A stretch of 8,320 nucleotides of DNA from UBA4615 sp044359175 (GTDB lineage Bacteria; Pseudomonadota; Gammaproteobacteria; Burkholderiales; Burkholderiaceae_E), in the NCBI GenBank assembly GCA_044359175.1, contig JBIKMO010000189.1, positions 1 through 8,320 on the forward strand, given 5' to 3'. Each line of letters starts with the position of its first letter. Positions within the stretch are counted from its first letter, which is position 1. The position numbers and the translations under genes are program-made. The notes under the pieces were generated by a model that was given only the letters and a program-made list of their open reading frames with translations, was not told where the DNA came from and searched no databases. Shown in pieces: positions 1 through 6,363 of this stretch.

Positions 1-701
1 TGCGGCAGGCCATCTCGTTCGCGATCGACCGTGAGTTCATCACCAAGACGCTGTTCGTCGGCATGCACCGGCGTGCGACCGGACCGATCGGCAGCGCGAG
101 CCCGCTGTACTCGGCCGACGTCGAACGTTACGACCTGAACCTGCAGAAGGCCTCGCAACTGCTTGATGCGGCCGGACTGCGGCCCGGTGCGAACGGCATC
201 CGTGCGACGTTGTCCCTCGACTTCATCCCGGGCTCGGCCGACGGGCGTGCGACCGCCGAGTACATCAAGCCGGCGCTCGCCAAGGTCGGTATCGACGTGC
301 AACTGCGCAGCTCGCCCGACTTCCCGACCTGGGCGCGCCGCGTGTCCTCGTTCCAGTACGACATGACGCTCGACTCGGTCTGGAACTGGGGGGATCCGGT
401 CATCGGCGTTCACCGCACCTACCTGTCCAGCAACATCCGCGAGGGCGTGATCTGGTCGAATACGCACCAGTACTCGAATCCGAAGGTCGACGAGCTGCTC
501 GCGGCCGCCGGCCGCGAACGCGATGCCGCGAAGCGCAAGGCGCTGTACCGCGACTTCCAGCGGATCGTCGTCGACGACTGCCCGATCGCGTTCCTCTACG
601 AGCCGAACTTCGCCGTGGGCTTTCGCCGGATCGCCGACCCGAAGCCGAGCGTGTGGGGCATGATGGCGCCGCTGCACGACATGGGCGTCACCCGCGGATG
701 A
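1..701 (+). CDS. ABC transporter substrate-binding protein, family 5 (partial, C-terminal 232 residues)
   Basis: The reading frame is open from the first complete codon at base 3, so the gene begins upstream of the window; full-length family members are about 500-540 residues and 232 are visible. The visible part opens with RQAISFAIDREFI, the conserved helix of SBP_bac_5 proteins (usual form VRqAisyAIDR). It continues with YDLNLQKASQLLDAAG, matching the usual 'YDPekAkaLLaeAG' segment, then WNWGDPVIGVHRTYLSSN and a C-terminal helical region (NPKVDELLAAAGRERD). Family knowledge: these are periplasmic or lipid-anchored receptors for peptides, nickel complexes, opines or other small solutes that feed a DppBCDF-type permease. 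Such a permease lies 2.7 kb downstream, so this is probably its receptor. The ligand cannot be inferred, and the signal peptide lies outside the window. The stop TGA (699-701) overlaps the ATG of the amidohydrolase. Confidence 0.93.
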   Translation, partial: RQAISFAIDREFITKTLFVGMHRRATGPIGSASPLYSADVERYDLNLQKASQLLDAAGLRPGANGIRATLSLDFIPGSADGRATAEYIKPALAKVGIDVQLRSSPDFPTWARRVSSFQYDMTLDSVWNWGDPVIGVHRTYLSSNIREGVIWSNTHQYSNPKVDELLAAAGRERDAAKRKALYRDFQRIVVDDCPIAFLYEPNFAVGFRRIADPKPSVWGMMAPLHDMGVTRG

Positions 702-2362
702 GGCTCGGCGCGGAGAGCTCCCGGGCCGTCGTCTTCGCCGCGCGCCGCGTCCACACGATGGACCCGGCGCGTCCGCTCGCCACCCATGTCGCGGTCCGGG
801 ACGGTCGCATCCTCGCCGTCGGCACACTCGACGAAGCGCGGCGCTGGGGCCCGCACGACCTCGACGAGCGCTTCGCCGACGACGTACTGCTGCCCGGCTT
901 CGTCGAAGGCCACAGCCACGTCGGCGAGGGCGTCTACTGGCGCTACGTGTACTGCGGCTTCTTCGACCGCAGCGATCCCGACGGCCGCACGTGGCCGGGG
1001 CTGCAGTCGATCGAGGCGGTCGTCGAGCGGATGCGGGAGGCGCACGCGGCGCTCGCCGACCGGTCCGCGCCGCTGTTCGGCTGGGGCCTCGACCCGCTGC
1101 ACTTCGGCAGCTCGCGCCGGATGACGAGACAGGACCTGGACGCGGTGAGCGCGACGCGTCCGATCGGGATCGTCCACGCGAGCGGCCACATCGTCAACGC
1201 CAACTCCGCGGCGCTCGCAGCCGCCGGCTATCTGCGCACCGACCATGACCACCCGGGCATCCCGCTCGACGCCCAGCGGCTGCCGACGGGCGAGCTGCGC
1301 GGTCCGGAGGCGATGATGCCGGTGCTGCTCAAGCTGGGCATCGACCGCGCGGCGACCGCCGGCGACGACGTCGGCGTGCGCGCGTTCGCACGGCTCGCGG
1401 TGCGCACCGGCACCACCACCGCCACCGACCTGGCCACGCCGATCCCCGACGCGGCGGTCGACGCACTGCTGCGGATCACCGGGGATGACGCGTTCCCGCT
1501 GCGACTCGTGCCGGCGCTGCACGTGCGCGGCCAGACGATCGAGCACACGATCGAACGCGCGGTGGCGATGCGCGAGCGCTCGACCGACCGACTCCGGCTC
1601 GGCCGCGTGAAGGCGCACGCCGACGGCTCGATCCAGGGATTCACCGCACGGATGCGCTGGCCGGGCTACCACAACGGCGCCCCGCAGGGGCTCTGGTACA
1701 TCGAGCCCGAGGCGCTGCTGCAGCTCTACCGGCTCGCGTTGCGCCACGGGGTGCAGGTCCACACGCACACGAACGGCGACGCGGCGATCGACCTCGCGAT
1801 CGACTGTACGCGCGATGCGCTGCGCACCGACCCGCTGCCGGGCCACCGCTTCACGCTGCAGCACTGCCAGCTCGCCGACCGCGCGCAGCTGCGCCGGATG
1901 CGTGAGCTCGGGATGTGCGCGAACTTCTTCGCGAACCACCACTTCTTCTGGGGCGACGCCCACTACGCCACCACGCTCGGACCCGACCGCGCCGAGCGGA
2001 TGAATCCGTGCCGCTCCGCCCAGGAGATCGGCGTCGCCTACACGATCCACTCGGACGCGCCGGTCACGCCGCTGGGGCCGCTGCACGTGGCGTGGTGCGC
2101 CGTGAACCGCCGGACCGCCTCGGGTCGGGTGCTCGGCGAGCACGAGCGCATCGGCGTGGCCGACGCGCTGCGGGCGGTCACGCTGGGTGCGGCCCACACG
2201 CTGCACCTGGACCACGAGATCGGTTCGATCGAGGCCGGCAAGCGCGCCGACTTCGCGGTGCTGCGCGACGACCCGTTCGAATGCGCGCCCGAGCGGCTCA
2301 AGGACGTGCGCGTGCGCGGCACGGTGCAGGGCGGCCGCAGCTTCGAGGCGGACCGGGCGTGA
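698..2362 (+). CDS. YtcJ-type metal-dependent amidohydrolase (amidohydrolase family 3, 554 aa)
   Basis: The protein has a COG1574/YtcJ architecture. An N-terminal beta-sandwich strand region (residues 10-45, ending VAVRDGRILAVG) leads to LLPGFVEGHSHVG with the metal-binding HxH at H72/H74. Further conserved elements are VKAHADGS (K305, D309), VHTHTNGDAAID (H355, H357), TLQHCQ (H389) and HSDAPVTPLGP (D453). The C-terminal sandwich returns at IEAGKRADFAVLRDDPF (511-527). Family members hydrolyse amide or related C-N bonds using one or two divalent metals; characterised examples are few, N-substituted formamide deformylase being one, so the substrate is unknown. There is no signal peptide, so it is probably cytoplasmic. 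I chose ATG 698 over the in-frame GTG at 653: it forms an ATGA overlap with the preceding stop and gives the usual family length, whereas 653 adds 15 low-complexity residues. Its stop overlaps the start of the GTPase gene. Confidence 0.93.
   Translation: MRLGAESSRAVVFAARRVHTMDPARPLATHVAVRDGRILAVGTLDEARRWGPHDLDERFADDVLLPGFVEGHSHVGEGVYWRYVYCGFFDRSDPDGRTWPGLQSIEAVVERMREAHAALADRSAPLFGWGLDPLHFGSSRRMTRQDLDAVSATRPIGIVHASGHIVNANSAALAAAGYLRTDHDHPGIPLDAQRLPTGELRGPEAMMPVLLKLGIDRAATAGDDVGVRAFARLAVRTGTTTATDLATPIPDAAVDALLRITGDDAFPLRLVPALHVRGQTIEHTIERAVAMRERSTDRLRLGRVKAHADGSIQGFTARMRWPGYHNGAPQGLWYIEPEALLQLYRLALRHGVQVHTHTNGDAAIDLAIDCTRDALRTDPLPGHRFTLQHCQLADRAQLRRMRELGMCANFFANHHFFWGDAHYATTLGPDRAERMNPCRSAQEIGVAYTIHSDAPVTPLGPLHVAWCAVNRRTASGRVLGEHERIGVADALRAVTLGAAHTLHLDHEIGSIEAGKRADFAVLRDDPFECAPERLKDVRVRGTVQGGRSFEADRA
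2345..2348 (+). promoter_or_regulatory. Possible Shine-Dalgarno (GAGG) for the GTPase gene
   Basis: GAGG lies 10 bases before the GTG start at 2359, inside the last codons of the amidohydrolase gene. Spacing is slightly long but usable. It helps place the start at the GTGA overlap. Confidence 0.4.
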
Positions 2363-3375
2363 CGGCGGTGCTGCCTGCGATCGTCGTCGGGGGATATCTC
2401 GGGGCGGGCAAGACCACGCTGGTCAACCGGCTGCTGCGCGAGGCCGGCGGGCGACGGATCGCCGTGATGGTGAACGACTTCGGCGAGATCGGGATCGACG
2501 CGGACCTGATCGTGTCGCGCGAGGACGCGGTGCTGAACCTGGCCGGCGGCTGCGTGTGCTGCGCGGTCGGCAGCGACCTGATCGAGGCGGTGATGGCGCT
2601 GCCGCAGCGCCAGCCGGCGTTCGATCTCGTTCTGGTCGAGACCAGCGGGGTCGCGATGCCCGGAACGGTCGCCCGCTCGCTGCGGCTGGCGCCGGGCATC
2701 GAGGTCGACGGCGTCGTCGTGCTGGCCGACGCAGAGGACGTGCGCGAGCGCGCGTCGGACCGATACGTCGGCGACACCATCCGTCAGCAGCTCGCCGACG
2801 CCGACCTGCTGGTGCTGAACAAGGTCGACCTGGTCGACGACGCGGCCCTGGCCGAGGTGCGCGACTTCCTGGACGGGGCCGCACCGCGCGCGCGTCGCGT
2901 CGAGGCGATCGAGGCGGCCGTGCCGGCCGACGTGGTGCTCGGGCTCACCGAGGCGGGCTCGCCACCGCAGTCGCTCGCGCGCAGCGGCGCTGGCCTGTTC
3001 GCAGGCGATCCCTCGGCGCGGCGTGTCGGGCTGCGACGGCCGCGCGCGGCTGCGCAGCAGTACCAGAGCGCCTGGCTGACGCTGCCCGACCCGACCGATG
3101 TCGATCGCCTCGCGCGGCTGCTCGCCGATCCGCGCCACGGCGTCGTGCGGGCCAAGGGCGTGGTGCGCGATACCGAGGGCCGGGCGATCGTCGTGCAGGC
3201 GGTCGGGCCCCGGGTGCGGGCGACGCCGGCCGCCGTCGGATCGGCGGCCGCCGGCCCGGGTGATGGACGCCTGGTGGTGATCGGACTGACCGGTGGGCTC
3301 GACGCCGGAGCGCTCGCGCACGCGCTCGGTGTGACCGTTGGGACCGCGGGCCACACTCCGCTCGAGCGCGGTTGA
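2359..3375 (+). CDS. CobW/COG0523-family GTPase, putative metallochaperone (338 aa)
   Basis: The G domain motifs are in order: Walker A/G1 GYLGAGKT (12-19), the family-specific NDFGEIGID (39-47), the metal-binding CxCC motif GGCVCC (C65, C67, C68), ETSG (94-97, where many members have ETTG), and NKVD for guanine recognition (154-157). A CobW_C-like domain follows from about residue 235 (YQSAWLTLP to the end). Family knowledge: COG0523 GTPases bind Zn, Co or other metals through CxCC and pass them to client proteins. The linker between the domains (about 200-234) is Arg- and Gly-rich, with none of the His-rich run many members carry. Start: the GTG at 2359 overlaps the amidohydrolase stop (GTGA) and has GAGG at 2345-2348, 10 bases upstream. 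The frame stays open further upstream, but that part reads as non-native Arg-rich sequence. The direct coupling makes the amidohydrolase a plausible metal client (inference). Confidence 0.92.
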   Translation: MTAVLPAIVVGGYLGAGKTTLVNRLLREAGGRRIAVMVNDFGEIGIDADLIVSREDAVLNLAGGCVCCAVGSDLIEAVMALPQRQPAFDLVLVETSGVAMPGTVARSLRLAPGIEVDGVVVLADAEDVRERASDRYVGDTIRQQLADADLLVLNKVDLVDDAALAEVRDFLDGAAPRARRVEAIEAAVPADVVLGLTEAGSPPQSLARSGAGLFAGDPSARRVGLRRPRAAAQQYQSAWLTLPDPTDVDRLARLLADPRHGVVRAKGVVRDTEGRAIVVQAVGPRVRATPAAVGSAAAGPGDGRLVVIGLTGGLDAGALAHALGVTVGTAGHTPLERG

Positions 3376-3438
3376 TTCCGGAACATTCCATTCCACAGAA
3401 CACGTTTTCCGCGATCGATACCGCTACACTCTCGCGCC
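3376..3438 (+). promoter_or_regulatory. Intergenic promoter region for the transporter operon, probably giving a leaderless or near-leaderless mRNA
   Basis: This 63-base gap is the longest non-coding stretch between genes in the window and visibly less GC-rich than the rest. TACACT at 3425-3430 matches the sigma70 -10 consensus at 4 of 6 positions, and its end lies only 8 bases before ATG 3439. Transcription from it would start about base 3437, leaving essentially no 5' leader. In agreement, there is no Shine-Dalgarno sequence before this ATG. No good -35 is present: the hexamer at 17-base spacing (3402-3407, ACGTTT) is poor, so an activator or weak activity would be expected. TTCC repeats with a TTCCGGAA palindrome (3376-3383) lie upstream and could bind a regulator. 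No terminator is seen, so read-through from the upstream genes also remains possible. Confidence 0.4.
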
Positions 3439-4413
3439 ATGAGATTCACGTCGGTCATCGCGAAGCGGCTCGCGTACGCGCTCGGGCTGATCTTCGCCGT
3501 CCTCACGATCAACTTTGCGCTGATCCACGCGGCGCCGGGCGACCCGGCGATGGTGATCGCGGGCGAGATGGGCGGCGCCGACCAAGCGACGCTCGATGCG
3601 ATCCGCAAGACCTACGGGCTGGACCGCCCGATCCTCGAGCAGTACGCGACCTACGTCGGGCGCGCGATCCAGGGGGATCTCGGACAGTCCTACCTGTACA
3701 ACCAGCCGGTGACCACGCTGATCCTGCAGCGGCTGCCGGCGACCGTGCTTCTGGTGCTGAGCGCGCTGCTGTTCGCGATCGCGTTCGGTACGGTCGTCGG
3801 CGTGTGGGCGTCGCGCCGGCCGCACAGCGTGGGCAGCGGCGCGGTCACGGTGATGTCGCTGGTCGGCTACTCGATGCCGACGTTCTGGACCGGCATTCTG
3901 CTGGTGATCCTGTTCGGCAAGATCATCCCGATCATGCCCATCGCCGGCATGCGCGACGTGCGGATCTACGGCGGCTGGTTCGTCACCACGCTGGACGTGC
4001 TGCACCATCTGGTGCTGCCGGCGTTCACGCTGGCGATCGTCTACATGGCCCAGTACAGCCGACTGGCGCGGGCCAGCATGCTCGAGGTGCTCGGTTCGGA
4101 CTACATCCGCACCGCGCGCGCCAAGGGGCTGGCCGAGCGCCTGGTGATCTGGAAACATGCACTGCGCAATGCGCTGATGCCGGTGGTGACCATCGCCGGA
4201 CTGCAGTTCGGCAACCTGGTGTCGGGTGCCGTGCTGGTCGAGACCGTGTTCTCCTGGCCCGGGCTGGGCACCCTCGCCTACGACTCGATCCTGGGTCGCG
4301 ACTACCCGACGCTGCTCGGCGTGCTCTTCTTTTCGTCGGTGCTGGTGATCGTCGCGAACCTGCTGACCGACCTGGCTTACCGCTGGATCGATCCGCGGCT
4401 GCGGACGCGATGA
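3439..4413 (+). CDS. ABC transporter permease, DppB/OppB type (324 aa)
   Basis: This is one of two inner-membrane subunits of a dipeptide/oligopeptide/nickel-type importer. It starts with the typical DppB N-terminus: a short cytoplasmic stretch, a first membrane segment (about 10-30) and the hallmark APGDP (32-36), followed by a periplasmic loop containing YGLDRPILEQY. Five more hydrophobic segments lie near 98-124, 133-160, 185-207, 245-270 and 288-313. The cytoplasmic EAA loop (about 222-250, DYIRTARAKGLAERLVIWKH then ALRNALMP) is the coupling site for an ATPase. The SWPGLG motif (272-277) is also typical. Length and motifs are complete. ATG 3439 is the only sensible start; a TTG-initiated frame overlapping it is a shadow. 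Four bases separate its stop from the next permease gene. Substrate specificity is not readable from permease sequence, so 'DppB' is a family label only. Confidence 0.95.
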   Translation: MRFTSVIAKRLAYALGLIFAVLTINFALIHAAPGDPAMVIAGEMGGADQATLDAIRKTYGLDRPILEQYATYVGRAIQGDLGQSYLYNQPVTTLILQRLPATVLLVLSALLFAIAFGTVVGVWASRRPHSVGSGAVTVMSLVGYSMPTFWTGILLVILFGKIIPIMPIAGMRDVRIYGGWFVTTLDVLHHLVLPAFTLAIVYMAQYSRLARASMLEVLGSDYIRTARAKGLAERLVIWKHALRNALMPVVTIAGLQFGNLVSGAVLVETVFSWPGLGTLAYDSILGRDYPTLLGVLFFSSVLVIVANLLTDLAYRWIDPRLRTR

Positions 4414-4417
4414 CGCC

Positions 4418-5317
4418 GTGAGCACGCCTGCAGTCGCTTCGACCGCTCCGACCGGCCCCGCGCCGGAGCTCGTGCTGTCGCCTTCGCGCGAGGCCTGGCG
4501 GGTCTTTCGCAAGAACAAGGCCGCGATGCTCGGGCTGGTGCTGCTGGTGGTGGTGATCCTGACGATGGCGCTCGGCCCGACGCTCTATCCGGTGCCGCCG
4601 TTCGACATCGTCGGGCGCCCCTTCACCGGGCCGTTCGAGACCTCAGCGCTGCCGCTGGGCAGCGACTACCTGGGCCGCGACATCCTCGCGGGCATGGTGG
4701 TCGGCGGCCGGGCGACGGTCGCCGTGGGTCTGGCCGCGGCGGCGATCACGGTCACGATCGGCCTGATGGTCGGCGCGCTCGCCGGCTACTACGGCGGCTG
4801 GGTCGACGAGGTGTTGTCCCGCTTCACCGAGATCTTCCAGGTCATGCCGTCGCTGCTGTTCGCGATGGTGCTGATGACGCTGTTCCAGCCCTCGCTGCTG
4901 ACCGCGGTGCTGGCGATCGGCATGGTCACCTGGACGTCGACCGCGCGGCTGGCACGCGCCGAGTTCATGCGGCTGCGCAAGCTCGAGTACGTGAACGCCG
5001 CGCGCGCGCTCGGCGCGAGCCACCTGCGGCTGATGGTGCGCGAGATCCTGCCGAACGCCGCGCCCCCGCTGATCGTATCGGCCACGCTCATCATCGGCGT
5101 CGCCATCCTGTTCGAGGCCGGACTGAGCTTCCTGGGCCTGTCCGATCCGAACGTGATGAGCTGGGGGTTGATGATCGGATCGAACCGCAAGTACGTGCTC
5201 GACGCCTGGTGGGCGGTCACCTTCCCGGGCTTCGCGATCTTCCTGACGGTGCTCGCGGTGAGTCTGGTCGGCGATGGCCTGAACGACGCGCTGAACCCGA
5301 AACTGCATCAGCGATGA
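4418..5317 (+). CDS. ABC transporter permease, DppC/OppC type (299 aa)
   Basis: This is the second membrane subunit, partner of the gene just upstream. A polar N-terminal cytoplasmic tail (1-28) carries REAWRVFRKNKAAMLGL, the usual lead-in to membrane segment 1 (about 36-56). A periplasmic stretch then ends in LGSDYLGRDIL (80-90), the DppC/OppC signature (usual LGTDxxGRDxxSR). Further membrane segments lie near 97-121, 140-155, 158-178, 215-238 and 265-287. The EAA coupling loop is YVNAARALGAS...REILPNAAPPLIV (191-220), and GLSFLGL (235-241) is a further family hallmark. The start is GTG 4418, four bases after the preceding stop. No clear Shine-Dalgarno sequence precedes it, so coupled or re-initiated translation is likely. 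The stop overlaps the ATG of the first ATPase gene (ATGA, 5314-5317). Confidence 0.95.
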   Translation: MSTPAVASTAPTGPAPELVLSPSREAWRVFRKNKAAMLGLVLLVVVILTMALGPTLYPVPPFDIVGRPFTGPFETSALPLGSDYLGRDILAGMVVGGRATVAVGLAAAAITVTIGLMVGALAGYYGGWVDEVLSRFTEIFQVMPSLLFAMVLMTLFQPSLLTAVLAIGMVTWTSTARLARAEFMRLRKLEYVNAARALGASHLRLMVREILPNAAPPLIVSATLIIGVAILFEAGLSFLGLSDPNVMSWGLMIGSNRKYVLDAWWAVTFPGFAIFLTVLAVSLVGDGLNDALNPKLHQR

Positions 5318-6363
5318 GCACCGTGCCCGCCGTCCGGATCGACCCGGACGCCCCGCTGCTCGACGTCGACGACCTGTCGGTGGAGTTCGACACGCGCCGC
5401 GGCGTCGCGCACGTGCTGCAGTCGGTCGGGTTCTCGCTGCGACGCGGCGAGACCCTTGGACTGGTCGGCGAATCGGGCTGCGGCAAGAGCATGACCGCGC
5501 TCGCGATCATGCGGCTGATCCCGACTCCGCCGGGCCGCATCACGTCCGGGCGCGTGACCCTCGAGGGCTACGACCTGATGACGCTGCCGGATGCGGCGAT
5601 GCGCGAGATCCGCGGCAACCGCGTGTCGATGATCTTCCAGGAGCCGATGACCTCGCTCAACCCGGTGTTCACCGTCGGGGAGCAGATCGCCGAAGCGGTG
5701 CGCCTGCACCAGCGGCTCGAGCGTCGCGCCGCCCATGAGCGCGCGGTCCAGATGCTCGAGGCGGTCGGCATCCCGGCGGCGCGCCGGCGCGTGGACGAGT
5801 ACCCGCACCAGTTCTCCGGCGGCATGCGCCAGCGGGTGATGATCGCGATGGCGCTCGCGTGCGACCCGGCGCTGCTGATCGCCGACGAGCCCACCACCGC
5901 GCTCGACGTCACGGTGCAGGCCCAGATCTTCGACCTGATCTCCGACCTGCGCGAACGAACCGGAACCGCGGTGATCCTGATCACCCACGACATGGGGGCG
6001 ATCGCCGAGATGACCGACCGGGTCGCGGTGATGTACGCCGGACGGGTGATCGAGGAGGGCAGCGTGGCCGAGGTGCTCGAGCACCCGCTGCATCCGTACA
6101 CGCAGGGCCTGATCGCGTGTGCGCCCGGCCGGCGCACGGTCGCGCACGGCGGCATCCTGGAGGAGATTCCGGGAACGGTCCCCTCGCTGCTCGAGCGGCG
6201 CGCCGGCTGCGTGTTCGCCGACCGGTGCCGGCACGTGCTGCCGGTGTGCCGCACCTCGCTGCCGGCCGAGACGCGGCTGGACGGCGGGCGCCGCCGCGTG
6301 CTGTGCTGGCTACACGCAACCCAGGATGCGGTGCCCGCATCGCTGCCGGGGGTCTCGGGATGA
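5314..6363 (+). CDS. ABC transporter ATP-binding protein, DppD/OppD type (349 aa)
   Basis: This is one of two nucleotide-binding subunits that drive import. All ATPase motifs are intact: Walker A GESGCGKS (52-59), Q-loop Gln109 in FQEPMTSLNP, signature FSGGMRQRV (167-175), Walker B LLIADE (187-192) with catalytic Glu192, and switch His225 in THDMG. The C-terminal oligo_HPY extension begins at HPYTQGL (260-266) and contains four cysteines (C299, C305, C312, C331) in the GCvFAdRC...C...C arrangement; this arrangement is reported to hold a [4Fe-4S] cluster in some DppD-type proteins. ATG 5314 overlaps the DppC-like stop. The open frame extends upstream to 5209, but that part only repeats the permease region out of frame. 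The stop overlaps the next ATPase start (ATGA, 6360-6363). Confidence 0.95.
   Translation: MSTVPAVRIDPDAPLLDVDDLSVEFDTRRGVAHVLQSVGFSLRRGETLGLVGESGCGKSMTALAIMRLIPTPPGRITSGRVTLEGYDLMTLPDAAMREIRGNRVSMIFQEPMTSLNPVFTVGEQIAEAVRLHQRLERRAAHERAVQMLEAVGIPAARRRVDEYPHQFSGGMRQRVMIAMALACDPALLIADEPTTALDVTVQAQIFDLISDLRERTGTAVILITHDMGAIAEMTDRVAVMYAGRVIEEGSVAEVLEHPLHPYTQGLIACAPGRRTVAHGGILEEIPGTVPSLLERRAGCVFADRCRHVLPVCRTSLPAETRLDGGRRRVLCWLHATQDAVPASLPGVSG

Noticed and set aside
653..700. Earlier GTG start for the amidohydrolase
   Set aside because: It would add 15 residues without family similarity and a 49-base overlap with the binding-protein gene. The ATG at 698 gives the ATGA overlap used elsewhere in this cluster.
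596..2215. 539-codon open frame on the minus strand opposite the amidohydrolase
   Set aside because: The composition (Arg, Val, Ala, His-rich) is a mirror of the sense gene's codon bias, and there is no domain or start signal. The sense strand encodes a complete enzyme.
2038..3396. 452-codon open frame on the minus strand opposite the GTPase, and a further one at 7003-8229 opposite the SDR
   Set aside because: Both are shadows of genes with intact catalytic motifs and give low-complexity translations without recognisable family features.
5802..5822. 21-base direct repeat shared with 6827-6847, and a second shared block at about 6088-6106 and 7111-7129
   Set aside because: They encode the ABC signature region (PHQFSGG) and the PLHPYT segment in the two paralogous ATPases. 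Conserved protein motifs with the same codon choice explain them; there is no sign of a mobile or regulatory repeat.
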